Assembly (NCBI GenBank): GCA_044353165.1
Contig: JBILCM010000024.1
Coordinates: forward strand, 1 to 31,541
Length of the DNA stretch: 31,541 nt
Direction of reading: 5' to 3'
From: JBILCM01 sp044353165
GTDB taxonomy: Bacteria; Bacillota; Bacilli; Paenibacillales; YIM-B00363
Both the position numbers and the translations under genes were made by a program. Position 1 is the stretch's first letter; each line of letters begins with the position of its first letter. The notes under the pieces are model-generated. The model was not told where the DNA came from. It saw only the letters and a list, made by a program, of their open reading frames with translations, and searched no databases. This document shows positions 7,989 to 16,045 of this stretch, one piece after another.

Positions 7989-8369
7989 GTGGAAGTGCCA
8001 AGCGAGCTTCAATACAGTGAAAACCACGTATGGATCAAAGTGTTGGCCAATCAAGCGAAGGTAGGCATTACAGATTTTGCGCAATGCGAATTGGGCGATA
8101 TCGTGTTTGTTGAACTTCCACATGTGGGCGATGTTCTCCAAGTTGGCGAACCGTTCGGGAGCGCTGAATCGGTAAAATCCGTAACCGAATTTTATGCGCC
8201 TGTGTCAGGCCGCGTGGTGCAAGTGAATGAACTGCTGCATCAGGCGCCGGCGAAGGTGAACGATTCCCCTTATGAAGAGGGTTGGATGATTGTCGTCGAA
8301 CTTTCAGAATTAACGGATTTGCAAGCGTTATGGTCAAGCGAGCAATACGCCCAAACCTACGGAGTATAA
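7989..8369 (+). CDS. gcvH: Glycine cleavage system H protein (lipoyl carrier)
   Basis: H protein carries lipoamide between the P, T and L proteins of glycine cleavage. In Bacillus it also relays octanoyl/lipoyl groups to other complexes through LipM and LipL. The 126-residue product has the H-protein fold with K63 in SAESVKSVTEFYAP, the lipoylated lysine context. The C-terminal NDSPYEEGWMIVVEL is also typical. The start is GTG at 7989, preceded by GAGGAGG at 7974-7980. It lies 18 bases after leuB, apparently last in the leucine operon, with no gcvT or gcvP nearby. That suggests the lipoyl-relay role, by inference only. A bidirectional hairpin follows. Confidence 0.93.
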   Translation: MEVPSELQYSENHVWIKVLANQAKVGITDFAQCELGDIVFVELPHVGDVLQVGEPFGSAESVKSVTEFYAPVSGRVVQVNELLHQAPAKVNDSPYEEGWMIVVELSELTDLQALWSSEQYAQTYGV

Positions 8370-8374
8370 GCGCA

Positions 8375-8452
8375 CAACGAATCGGAGCTAGCCGTCGAAT
8401 AGATCCTCACCTGTTGGTGTGGTGTTCATCGATGGGCTAGCTTCGTTGTTTT
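8375..8452. terminator. Bidirectional intrinsic terminator between gcvH and the GH15 gene
   Basis: CAACGAA and GCTAGCC on the left (from 8375, with a five-base interruption) pair with GGGCTAGC and TTCGTTG on the right (to 8449), followed by TTTT-type sequence. The genes converge here, and the hairpin overlaps the stop of the minus-strand gene by a base or two. The loop is long and has its own smaller pairing. Confidence 0.75.
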
Positions 8453-10409
8453 ACGATAACTGCTCGTATTTGCGCAAATATTTGACGACGGCCAACACAT
8501 AGGTGGCATGCGACCACGTGAGCGGTGCCACGGAGATGGGGGACCCATCGAAGGGGTCGAGCTGCTCGGAGAGCACACCGCTTTCCATGGCATGCGCGGC
8601 GACCCACTCTAATGTTTTTCGCGGTGATTCGAGATCTTCAAGACGTCGTGCAATTTCGATCTCGAATTCGGCCATCCATAACGTACAGATGATCCAAGGG
8701 TTCCCTGGGACGGTCTCAATATCGTTGGACTTCTGAAAATAGTAATCTTGTTCATATCGGGCGATGCCGCCGACCGCGGTCTTCACAGTCAAGCCTTCCT
8801 TGATCGCATGCATCGTCCGGAGCACGCGGTCATCATCTGCAGGCAACACACCAAACTCAAAAATGCCATATATGCTACTTTCGAGTGTCATATCGCGATG
8901 CCAAACGCCGTCTTTCATGTACAGACCTCTGGCAAAACGTTGATGCTGCTCGTCCCAAAGATGTGTGAGGATGCCTTCTTTGATGCGATTGGCAGCAGAT
9001 TCATAACGTTCGCATCGCGCATCATCACCGAACAAACGCGCAAAATTCGCCGCCGCCATCATGCCGCCATATACAGCCGATGCCGTGAATGTGTAGATCC
9101 CGTAACGTTCTTCCCACAAATCATAACTCGGTTTTGGCAGTTGAAGTTCAGGATCCACATAGGAGTACATGAATCGAGCTGCTTTGCGAATCAGCGATGG
9201 GTACAGCGACTGCGGGAGTTCGATGACACCGTGTTCCACATAATCTTGCCATAACGTAAACAAAACGAGCGCAGTTTCATCTTCTTGGATAGGAAGCTGC
9301 TGCTGACCTTGATACAAGTAAGGGTGCCAAGAAGAACCGACGGTGCCGTCAGGGTTGTATTTGTGATGCAAATACCCATCTTCCGCGATTGCTTTCGCAC
9401 AGAAGTGAAAGAACGGCACGATCATCCCTTGATAACCGGCCATGGACATGGCATAGGCAACTAGCGCGCCGTCACGCGGCCACATATAACTGTAATGATC
9501 GCGGTTGTAATTGAGGATATCGGTATCGTTCGCAGCAATAATGGCTCCCCGTTCATCGATCTGCGAGCGGACGATCAATAAACTTTGTTTAAACATGGTG
9601 ACCACGCTAGGCGATAAATCGACGAAATTACGATTCTCTTTGTTGACCCACCGTTGCCAATAAATTTTTGTGCGGTCGAGCAAATTACCAGGCCCGCTCT
9701 CGCGAACGTACATATTTAGCTTCTTAACATCCTCCAACTTAGAGCCTGCTGTCATCCAGTAATACATGACCTGTGAGCTGGACTTGGGCAGAAACAACCG
9801 GAACGAGATGGTGCTATCAACGGAGCCTTGCGCGATTGGATTGCCCATCAAGTGTCCGTCTTCAGCATCCTTGAACGTACCCTCGGCATGGTGAAATCGT
9901 TTGACCCCAGTCGTGTATTGGTAGATGCCCTCGTTGCCTGTAGAACCATTGAACATAAAATACGTATCGCGCTTGTAGTGAAAAACAGTGTTATTCGCAG
10001 GGTAATAAGCAGCCGTATCACCGACTTCGGATTCATTGATGACAAGATCTTGATGAAAGAACAAGCGCACTTCACGTTCATGATCGAACAGGTTGTGAAC
10101 GATGAATCTACGCAAGAAGATAGGATCGCGTTGGTGAACGCCGTCGTTGAGTGTCAGACGAATGCCCAATCCTGGATGTTCCGCGGTGACGCGTGTGACG
10201 AGCGAATCGACCTCGTAGTCGAGTGTCCGCTGCCATTGTGCCTCATGTAACCAAGCGAATGAACCGTCAACCCATATCCCGACACGACACGTATACCCGC
10301 TGACGTGATTGAGTTGACCCACGTAAGGGTAATACAAATCTCGAACATAAGCGTTCTGATCCAGATTGATCAGAATTTTTCCATTGCCCACTGCCAAATG
10401 TCGGGGCAT
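8451..10409 (-). CDS. Glycoside hydrolase family 15 protein (glucoamylase/trehalase-like)
   Basis: The 652-residue protein lacks a signal peptide, so it is probably cytoplasmic. The N-terminal third (to about residue 265) is the beta-sandwich domain of prokaryotic GH15 enzymes. The rest is the (alpha/alpha)6 barrel with YMWPRDGA (R312, D313), EDETAL, the catalytic-acid segment SYDLWEERYG (E433/E434), and a catalytic-base candidate E615 in LSEQLDPFDG. Family members release glucose from alpha-glucans or maltooligosaccharides; some act on trehalose or isomaltose. Substrate cannot be told here. The ATG at 10409 has only a weak ribosome site (AGGAT). No sugar transporter or regulator is adjacent, so it appears to be a single-gene unit. 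Confidence 0.88.
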   Translation of the reverse strand: MPRHLAVGNGKILINLDQNAYVRDLYYPYVGQLNHVSGYTCRVGIWVDGSFAWLHEAQWQRTLDYEVDSLVTRVTAEHPGLGIRLTLNDGVHQRDPIFLRRFIVHNLFDHEREVRLFFHQDLVINESEVGDTAAYYPANNTVFHYKRDTYFMFNGSTGNEGIYQYTTGVKRFHHAEGTFKDAEDGHLMGNPIAQGSVDSTISFRLFLPKSSSQVMYYWMTAGSKLEDVKKLNMYVRESGPGNLLDRTKIYWQRWVNKENRNFVDLSPSVVTMFKQSLLIVRSQIDERGAIIAANDTDILNYNRDHYSYMWPRDGALVAYAMSMAGYQGMIVPFFHFCAKAIAEDGYLHHKYNPDGTVGSSWHPYLYQGQQQLPIQEDETALVLFTLWQDYVEHGVIELPQSLYPSLIRKAARFMYSYVDPELQLPKPSYDLWEERYGIYTFTASAVYGGMMAAANFARLFGDDARCERYESAANRIKEGILTHLWDEQHQRFARGLYMKDGVWHRDMTLESSIYGIFEFGVLPADDDRVLRTMHAIKEGLTVKTAVGGIARYEQDYYFQKSNDIETVPGNPWIICTLWMAEFEIEIARRLEDLESPRKTLEWVAAHAMESGVLSEQLDPFDGSPISVAPLTWSHATYVLAVVKYLRKYEQLS

Positions 10410-10479
10410 ATCATCACATCCTATCCCGTTCGTTTCTCTATAATGATTTCAAGTATAGCTTGTCTACACGTCAAGTGCA

Positions 10480-10707
10480 TTACAATTTCACAACATTCTC
10501 ATGACGCAAGACATCTTGCGGGACCAAGAGTCGGGACAACTCATCCACTTTATTGATGGAGTGAACTAAGTTTTCGAATTGTTTTGGATCGACAGCACCT
10601 TGGCAACGCTGTTCCCCTCGGTGGTACGTGACAATTAAGCTTCGTTCTTCAGGGATATAAGATACATAAGCGATCTGTTTATGATCAATAGGAACGACAA
10701 CGGTCAT
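10480..10707 (-). CDS. Small KTSC-like protein of unknown function
   Basis: The 75-residue product (MTVVVPIDHKQIAYVSYIPE...) resembles a KTSC domain: a hydrophobic strand, then IAYVSY, RSLIVTYHRGEQ, and a helix FENLVHSINKVDELSRLL. The fit is partial because the final Lys-Thr-Ser-Cys-like elements are not clear. KTSC proteins are small and poorly understood. Start is uncertain: ATG at 10707 has AAAGG at a rather long spacing, and ATG at 10728 (MERLLYP...) is the alternative. It lies upstream of the GH15 gene on the same strand with a 70-base gap, and diverges from the gene at 10858. Confidence 0.55.
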   Translation of the reverse strand: MTVVVPIDHKQIAYVSYIPEERSLIVTYHRGEQRCQGAVDPKQFENLVHSINKVDELSRLLVPQDVLRHENVVKL

Positions 10708-10857
10708 GGGATACAGCAACCTTTCCATCAAATTTTTAACTTTCTACAGTATGCGTCAAAGGTAAGAAATATAACGCAAAGGTTTTTGTTGGGAAAAGGA
10801 ATTGGACATCTCAAGAGCGAATATGGAATGGTAATCAATGTTGGAAGAGGTGGACGT

Positions 10858-11286
10858 ATGAGTTTCTGTTGCGGTGCTAGTATGATCGGTTCGAAGGGCA
10901 GCATTCGCCATCTTCGCACGCTCATTCATCATGTCCCTATCTTGTTTTGTCCCGTGTGTCACCGGATTGAGGTACACCATCTGATCGAGAATGAGTACGA
11001 AACGCTGATGGAGTATGCGGCAGCGGATGGTGCAGATGAACTGGACTTTGAACGGTTCACCCATGCACATTCGCAAGCAGCACTTTATGAAAATTGCGTG
11101 AATCAGGAACATGAAGATGCGATGGGTTTAATCACCAGTCAGATCGACATGGCCTTGGACTTGCTGCACATTGCCAAAGCGATCCATGATTTGGAATGGC
11201 AACATCAATTAAAAAATCGGCTGCGCGTCATGAGTCGCCGACGGGAACAACATCTGCGCAAAAATGTGCTGGGTAGAAATAAATGA
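10858..11286 (+). CDS. Hypothetical protein with a CxxC zinc-finger-like N-terminus
   Basis: I do not recognise a named family. The 142-residue product starts MSFCCGASMIGSKGS and has LFCPVCHRIEVHH at about residues 32-44. Two early cysteines plus CPVC and His residues could form a zinc site. The rest is an acidic helical stretch and a basic C-terminal helix (NRLRVMSRRREQHLRKN). The ATG at 10858 is chosen because AGAGGTGG lies just upstream. The frame is open to 10681, but that extension overlaps the divergent gene and has no site. It is followed after 30 bases by an aldo/keto reductase on the same strand, possibly the same transcript. Confidence 0.65.
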   Translation: MSFCCGASMIGSKGSIRHLRTLIHHVPILFCPVCHRIEVHHLIENEYETLMEYAAADGADELDFERFTHAHSQAALYENCVNQEHEDAMGLITSQIDMALDLLHIAKAIHDLEWQHQLKNRLRVMSRRREQHLRKNVLGRNK

Positions 11287-11316
11287 GGCTCTTAAGCAAG
11301 AGGAAGGATGAAGACC

Positions 11317-12339
11317 ATGCGTTATACACCGTTCGGACGAACCGGATTTTCTGTGTCATCGTTAGGCTTTGGCGCCATGAATTTACCAGGGGTTCCACTT
11401 GAACAAGCGCGCGATGCGCTCAATTATGCGCTCGATCACGGCATTAATTATGTGGACACGGCAGCAGGTTATCGGAACAGCGAGGAGATCATTGGCGAGA
11501 GCATCAGTCACCGCCGCAACGAATATTTCTTAGCGACCAAGACGGCGAAGCGCGAATACAACGAAGCGAAAGCTGAGATCGAGCGAAGCCTCGTGCGCAT
11601 GAAAACCGATTATATCGATCTTCTGCAAATTCATTATGTCAACTATCCGCAGGAATTCATGAAAGCGATGGAGGAGAACGGCGCATACCAAGCCGTGAAA
11701 GAGGCGCAACAAGCCGGAAAAGTGCGTTACATCGGCATTACAGGCCATCGACCGGAGTTGCTGGCGCGATGGATTGCGGATGGGAAGTTTGATCAAGTGC
11801 TGTTCCACCTGAGTCTCGTGCAGCCTTTTGCCAATGACGAATTGATCCCGATGGCCACCCGCTTGAATATGGGGAAGACCGGCATGAAGCCGCTCTCCGG
11901 AGGATTCGTGCAGCCGGTGGATAAAGCGATTCGCTACCCTTACAGTCAAGACATTCATACGATCATCTCGGGTATGATCAGTGTCGATGAAGTCAAGATG
12001 AACATCGCAGCGATGGAACAGGAGATCGAGACTGAAGAACGGACGGAGCTGGAATCGTTAGCCGCGGAACTGAGCACGCATCATTGCCGCCGCTGCAATT
12101 ATTGTTCTTGTCCGATCGAGATCCGTATTCCAGATGTGATGATCTCGAGTGTGGTCTTGAAAAAACAAGGCTTGCTCCCCAAAGGAAATGCATTCTTCGA
12201 TAAATTCAAAACGAATATAATGTCATGTGCGGATTATGAACCGTGCAAGGAAAAACCGCTATGTGAGCAAAAATGTCCTTATCATCTGCCCATGCAGCAC
12301 ACCATTCAAGAAACAGCTCGCTATCTTAGCGGGGTTTGA
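11317..12339 (+). CDS. Aldo/keto reductase with C-terminal Cys-rich (ferredoxin-like) region
   Basis: The 340-residue product has an N-terminal AKR barrel with the full catalytic tetrad: D47 and Y52 (YVDTAAGYRNSEE), K75 (ATKT), H106 (LQIHYV). The usual chemistry is NAD(P)H-dependent carbonyl reduction. After residue 250 it carries CRRCNYCSC and, near the C-terminus, CADYEPC...LCEQKCPYHLPM. This resembles the Fe-S-associated AKR subfamily with ferredoxin-type ligands. ATG at 11317 sits nine bases after AGGAAGG; ATG at 11308 abuts that site and is less likely. The downstream transporter begins at or just past its stop, so the two look co-expressed. Confidence 0.87.
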   Translation: MRYTPFGRTGFSVSSLGFGAMNLPGVPLEQARDALNYALDHGINYVDTAAGYRNSEEIIGESISHRRNEYFLATKTAKREYNEAKAEIERSLVRMKTDYIDLLQIHYVNYPQEFMKAMEENGAYQAVKEAQQAGKVRYIGITGHRPELLARWIADGKFDQVLFHLSLVQPFANDELIPMATRLNMGKTGMKPLSGGFVQPVDKAIRYPYSQDIHTIISGMISVDEVKMNIAAMEQEIETEERTELESLAAELSTHHCRRCNYCSCPIEIRIPDVMISSVVLKKQGLLPKGNAFFDKFKTNIMSCADYEPCKEKPLCEQKCPYHLPMQHTIQETARYLSGV

Positions 12340-12368
12340 TAATCGAAGAGAAATCTGGTGAACAATCC

Positions 12369-13649
12369 GTGTGGCTGTCCCGAAAGTTGTCTAACAAGGT
12401 ATCCCCAACCCGCAGTGCGTTAAGGCTTGCTACGTATGAAAGCATGACAGGTGTCGTTATTGCGCAATTGTTGGGTGGTCCTTATTTAACAGGGTACTTA
12501 ATCCATCTGGGGGCCAACGCCGCTCAGATTGGACTCGTTCTCGCCATACCGATGCTTGCCAATCTGGTTCAACTGGCTTCTGCCGCACTCATGCAGAAAA
12601 TCAATTCCCGTCTGAAACATATGGTTTTGGGTCTAGGTTTTCATCGCTTTGTCTGGGTGTTATCTGGAGTCATTCCGTTCATTCTGCCCAAGGAAGCTTG
12701 GGTGATCACTTATATTATCATGTTCTTGGTGTCTTATGTCGCTGCGGCCGCTTCTTTCGTCATCTGGAGCTCGATTATTTCCGATGTCGTTCCCGCACGT
12801 GTGCGCGGTCGATTCTTTGGTATTCGTAATACGATCGCTTTCGGCACGGGGGCAGTTTCGCTAGTTGTCGGTGGATGGTTATTGGAACGGTATCCCGGGG
12901 ATATCGGGTTTGCAATTTTGTATGGCATCTGTGCAGTGCTCACTGTAATCAACGTCATTCAATTGGCACTGCATCCGGATCCGCCCTTCGTCAAATCCGA
13001 GGCGGCATCGGACAGAGCATTCTTCTTGAAGCCGCTTAAAGATCGCATGTTTTTCGGGGCTACAGCTTTCATCGCAGTATGGGTGTTTGTGCAAAATTTA
13101 GTGATGCCGCTCTTTCCGTATGTGATGCTGGATGTCATGCACATGAGTTACTTTCCGCATATTACAGTGATTACGACCGTCCAAAATTTCGTGATGATGG
13201 CATCCTTCTATATATGGGGGGTATGGAACTCCCGCATCGCAACGCAGAAGTTGTTAATTTGGACTTTACCGATTCTGGCACTTTCATGCGTAGCCTGGGG
13301 ACTTAACGCTTGGATGCCGGCATTCGGCGTGCTCATCTTTGTCCACGTATTGTTGGGCTTCGGGGCGGGCGGGTTTCATCTGCTGCTCTTTAATTTTATT
13401 ATCGGCGACACTCCGAAATCGGAACGGCCGATGTACGTTGCTGTCTTCAATGCTTTAACAGGTTTTACCGGTTTCGTCGGACCCGTCATTGGCGGTCAAA
13501 TATATGGTTGGATCAAACCTTGGCCGCAGTGGATCCAAGTGTATGGTTTCAATGTGCTTGTCGGCTTCATGTTATTGGTGTTGGCTTTGCTGATCGCACC
13601 GCGCTATTTAAAGGGTGGCGATGGGGTCAGTTCTCGTCTTGGTCGTTAA
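12369..13649 (+). CDS. Major facilitator superfamily transporter
   Basis: The product of about 426 residues has 11-12 hydrophobic segments and the MFS loop signature DVVPARVRGRFFGIRNT between helices in the first half. That places it among drug/H+ or sugar-type MFS permeases of the inner membrane. Substrate cannot be read from the sequence. The start is GTG at 12369, with GGTGA seven bases upstream. A TTG at 12336 overlapping the preceding stop (TTGA) would add 11 residues, but its G-rich site is only one base away. Coupling to the aldo/keto reductase suggests import of a substrate or export of a product of that enzyme (inference). Confidence 0.85.
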   Translation: MWLSRKLSNKVSPTRSALRLATYESMTGVVIAQLLGGPYLTGYLIHLGANAAQIGLVLAIPMLANLVQLASAALMQKINSRLKHMVLGLGFHRFVWVLSGVIPFILPKEAWVITYIIMFLVSYVAAAASFVIWSSIISDVVPARVRGRFFGIRNTIAFGTGAVSLVVGGWLLERYPGDIGFAILYGICAVLTVINVIQLALHPDPPFVKSEAASDRAFFLKPLKDRMFFGATAFIAVWVFVQNLVMPLFPYVMLDVMHMSYFPHITVITTVQNFVMMASFYIWGVWNSRIATQKLLIWTLPILALSCVAWGLNAWMPAFGVLIFVHVLLGFGAGGFHLLLFNFIIGDTPKSERPMYVAVFNALTGFTGFVGPVIGGQIYGWIKPWPQWIQVYGFNVLVGFMLLVLALLIAPRYLKGGDGVSSRLGR

Positions 13650-13667
13650 GAACAGGTCTGATATACT
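13639..13667 (+). promoter_or_regulatory. Weak candidate promoter for the molybdopterin oxidoreductase
   Basis: TTGGTC (13639-13644) and TATACT (13662-13667) are 17 bases apart. The -10 is good and the -35 matches only TTG. It overlaps the last codons of the MFS gene. Confidence 0.4.
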
Positions 13668-13696
13668 GGACAAAAAAGATACGGACGGTGAGAGCG

Positions 13697-14293
13697 ATGC
13701 TCTTTAAGAAACCTACGGGTACATCCCAATCGCGTGTGCCCCCGGGACAGACAGTGACGACGGGATTCCCGGTGTTGCATTACGGCACGGCCGTGCAGTA
13801 CCGGGATGTGCGCAAGATGTGGAATCTGCGCATATTCGGCCTCGTGGAGGAAGAAGTGACCTTCACGTTCGATGAATTTATGGCGTTGCCGCAGCGTGAG
13901 TTCAACAATGACATCCATTGCGTCACCACGTGGTCAAAGTTGGATAACGTGTGGGAAGGTGTGGCGGTTTCAGAGGTGATGGCGCGTGTGCGCCTCAAGA
14001 CAGAAGCGAGTTATGTGATGTTGCACGCGGAACACGGATGGACGACGAATTTGCCGATGGACGATTTTTTGCGAGAGACGTCCTTCTTTGGACTCAAGCA
14101 TAACGGAGCGGATCTGACACCGGATCACGGATACCCGGTGCGTATGGTCGTCCCGCACTTGTATTTCTGGAAAAGTGCCAAATGGTTGCGCGGCATCGAG
14201 TTCCTCGATAAGAACAAGCCGGGCTTCTGGGAACGCAACGGTTATCATATGTACGGCGACCCGTTCAAGGAGCAACGATACGACTTCGACTGA
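13697..14293 (+). CDS. Sulfite-oxidase-fold molybdopterin oxidoreductase (YuiH-like)
   Basis: The 198-residue protein is a minimal sulfite-oxidase molybdopterin domain like B. subtilis YuiH. The probable Mo-ligand Cys is C75 in NDIHCVTTWSKLDNVWEG. Later segments LHAEHGWTTNLP, DHGYPVRMVVPHLYFWKSAKWLRGIEF and a FWERNGYHMYGDPFKEQRY tail are all family hallmarks. There is no signal peptide or Tat motif, so it should be cytoplasmic, unlike MsrP. The substrate is unknown for this subgroup. ATG at 13697 follows GGTGAGAG. It converges with tgl, whose stop lies 27 bases away. Confidence 0.9.
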   Translation: MLFKKPTGTSQSRVPPGQTVTTGFPVLHYGTAVQYRDVRKMWNLRIFGLVEEEVTFTFDEFMALPQREFNNDIHCVTTWSKLDNVWEGVAVSEVMARVRLKTEASYVMLHAEHGWTTNLPMDDFLRETSFFGLKHNGADLTPDHGYPVRMVVPHLYFWKSAKWLRGIEFLDKNKPGFWERNGYHMYGDPFKEQRYDFD

Positions 14294-14320
14294 ACGCAGT
14301 CACAACAGCAAAGTCGCAGG

Positions 14321-15172
14321 CTAGGCGAAGAGATAGAGGCTGTTGCCGACTAGAGCACGGTGAGGCCATCCGCTCGGGATGGATGCACTGTTGGCATGTG
14401 CAACACCGCCTGGAGCTGCTGCTTGTGACAGTGAGGCATAATTCGGCCTTGTGGCCTGATCCATCAGGTAAGCAGACCGGAAGGCGAACGGAGCGCGCTT
14501 GGCGTTCAACGCCATAATGATTTCTTGCGCGCTTCGGATCCCTATGCCATGACCGAAATAGCGATTGCCGCCCATGAAGATTACATTCTCTCCTTGCCAC
14601 TGTGGCATAAGCGGATTCACTTCTGGATTATCAAAATACAGAGAGTCCCCAGGTGTAAATTGCCTCGTGCGCACCGTTGTCAGCCCCAAGTTCTCATCCA
14701 CATTCCAATGAAACAGAAACGTATTGGCAAACAAGCGATTGTAGGCCTCTTCACCAATCGTGTCGAGTGTTGCTTTGTAGAACACAATCACAATGGCCGT
14801 GGCACATTCGAAGGCGTACAGAGATCCTTGTGCAAAAATGTCGTTCAATGCTCGTGCAGGGCTGCGGTCTCTTCGCAATCGGAAGGCGCCGCTTGGTTCG
14901 CGATGCCAGTACTGCGGGTTGCAGCGGGAATATTCGAAGACGGCGAACGCCGCGCCGCTCGCATTCAATTGGTGCGCAGCAGCTAACGTCTGCTCACGCA
15001 TACGCATCTCAAATTGGAAGTCCTGCATTCGCGCGTATACGGCGGATTGCGATCGCTGCAACAGACTGTTAAGAATGGCTTTCTCTGTATCTGAACTGCG
15101 GTGTTGCATTGTCGGTCGATGTAATGCCGCGTCAACAATTCGAATGACAGGATTCCCAGCCGTGCGCATCAT
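14321..15172 (-). CDS. tgl: Protein-glutamine gamma-glutamyltransferase (spore coat transglutaminase)
   Basis: It forms epsilon-(gamma-glutamyl)lysine isopeptide cross-links between spore coat proteins such as GerQ. The 283-residue product contains the catalytic Cys (C123 in YAFECATAIVIVFYKATLD), equivalent to the active Cys of the B. subtilis enzyme. It also has NPQYWHREPSGAF, NTFLFHWNVDENLG and NRYFGHGIGIRSAQEII (His near the active site). Length is somewhat above the 245 residues of B. subtilis Tgl, through a longer C-terminus. AGAGGGG lies upstream of the tandem ATGs at 15172/15169. Its presence supports a spore former. Expression is expected late in the mother cell (family knowledge, promoter not identified). 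Confidence 0.92.
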   Translation of the reverse strand: MMRTAGNPVIRIVDAALHRPTMQHRSSDTEKAILNSLLQRSQSAVYARMQDFQFEMRMREQTLAAAHQLNASGAAFAVFEYSRCNPQYWHREPSGAFRLRRDRSPARALNDIFAQGSLYAFECATAIVIVFYKATLDTIGEEAYNRLFANTFLFHWNVDENLGLTTVRTRQFTPGDSLYFDNPEVNPLMPQWQGENVIFMGGNRYFGHGIGIRSAQEIIMALNAKRAPFAFRSAYLMDQATRPNYASLSQAAAPGGVAHANSASIPSGWPHRALVGNSLYLFA

Positions 15173-15263
15173 CCATAACCCCTCTCGTGTGTTGATTTAT
15201 TGTATTCATAGACGGCGTACAATGCGCCTAATTTTTGTGATGTCATGTGTTCAGGAGGCTCAC

Positions 15264-15581
15264 TTGATCAACATATTCGTATATGGTTCATTGATGACTA
15301 CGGGTTGTGCGTTCCATCTCATCGCACAGAAGGTGCGCAGTGTACAACCCGGAGAGGTAAAAGGGATGTTGGTTCACACGGGTGAATATCCGGTTTTATT
15401 GCCAAGTGAAGAAGGGGTCGTGTCAGGTCAATGGCTGACCCTAGAAGCGGAGGCGCTATTCGTTATGGACGAATGGGAACACTATATTGGACCTCAGCAT
15501 ACTGACAATGCGTACGAACGAATATGGATTTGTGATCTGCACGTTCCGATGGAAGGTTGGGTCTACACCGCTCGAAGTTAA
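15264..15581 (+). CDS. Gamma-glutamylcyclotransferase-family protein
   Basis: The 105-residue product begins INIFVYGSLMTTG, the glycine-containing YGSL nucleotide-like loop of the GGCT/AIG2 fold. It continues with a beta-barrel (VKGMLVHTGEYPVLLP, VSGQWLTLE) and DEWEHY, where the catalytic acid is expected. Family members release 5-oxoproline from gamma-glutamyl compounds, either free dipeptides or gamma-glutamylamines. The start is TTG at 15264 because CAGGAGG (15252-15258) lies five bases upstream. It diverges from tgl over a 91-base gap, so the pair may be linked in function. It could also be a general housekeeping gamma-glutamyl hydrolase. Confidence 0.82.
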   Translation: MINIFVYGSLMTTGCAFHLIAQKVRSVQPGEVKGMLVHTGEYPVLLPSEEGVVSGQWLTLEAEALFVMDEWEHYIGPQHTDNAYERIWICDLHVPMEGWVYTARS

Positions 15582-15623
15582 TCTTACTTTCGTGTAAACT
15601 AGACCAAAGGGGTGTGGAGAGGC

Positions 15624-16034
15624 ATGGGTAAGAAGTACTTTACAGTACAAGAAGCCGATCAGTTGATTCCTTACTTGGAAGTCGACATTCAACAATTACG
15701 AGACATCAAGCAAGAATATATGCGCAAGGCCATGCAATTACGTGATCTTCAGAAGCAAGGTTCGACAATTCCGGCATCGATGCCGCAAAGCGATCCATTC
15801 GCGTTGGAAGCCGGATTGGAGTTTTTGCAGATCGAAGCGAGAACGGTTGCAGACAGCATTCGAATGAAGGGTGCTGAGCTTAAGGATGTCGATTCCGGAC
15901 TTGTGGATTTTCCTGCCATCTTACACGGTAAAGAAGTGTTATTGTGTTGGCGTATGGGAGAAGCCCGCATTGAATTTTATCACGGCTTGGACGATGGGTT
16001 CCGCGGCCGCAGACGATTGACCGAAGAAAGCTAG
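15624..16034 (+). CDS. DUF2203 family protein
   Basis: The 136-residue product begins MGKKYFTVQEADQLIPYLE and matches the DUF2203 pattern: an N-terminal helix pair with FTxxEAxxLIPxL, a long helix with a coiled-coil look, then a compact C-terminal part GLVDFPAILHGKEVLLCWRMGEARIEFYHG. The GEARIEFYHGLDDGF motif is conserved in the family. The function is unknown. ATG at 15624 has AAAGGGG 11 bases upstream; a GTG at 15612 would add four residues. It ends about 11 bases before the next start, so it is probably co-transcribed with the copper-domain gene. Confidence 0.82.
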   Translation: MGKKYFTVQEADQLIPYLEVDIQQLRDIKQEYMRKAMQLRDLQKQGSTIPASMPQSDPFALEAGLEFLQIEARTVADSIRMKGAELKDVDSGLVDFPAILHGKEVLLCWRMGEARIEFYHGLDDGFRGRRRLTEES

Positions 16035-16045
16035 GGGTGTCATAC

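Noticed and set aside
10681..10857. Extended N-terminus of the CxxC protein
   Set aside because: The extension is antisense to the start of the divergent gene and lacks a ribosome site, while AGAGGTGG precedes the ATG at 10858.
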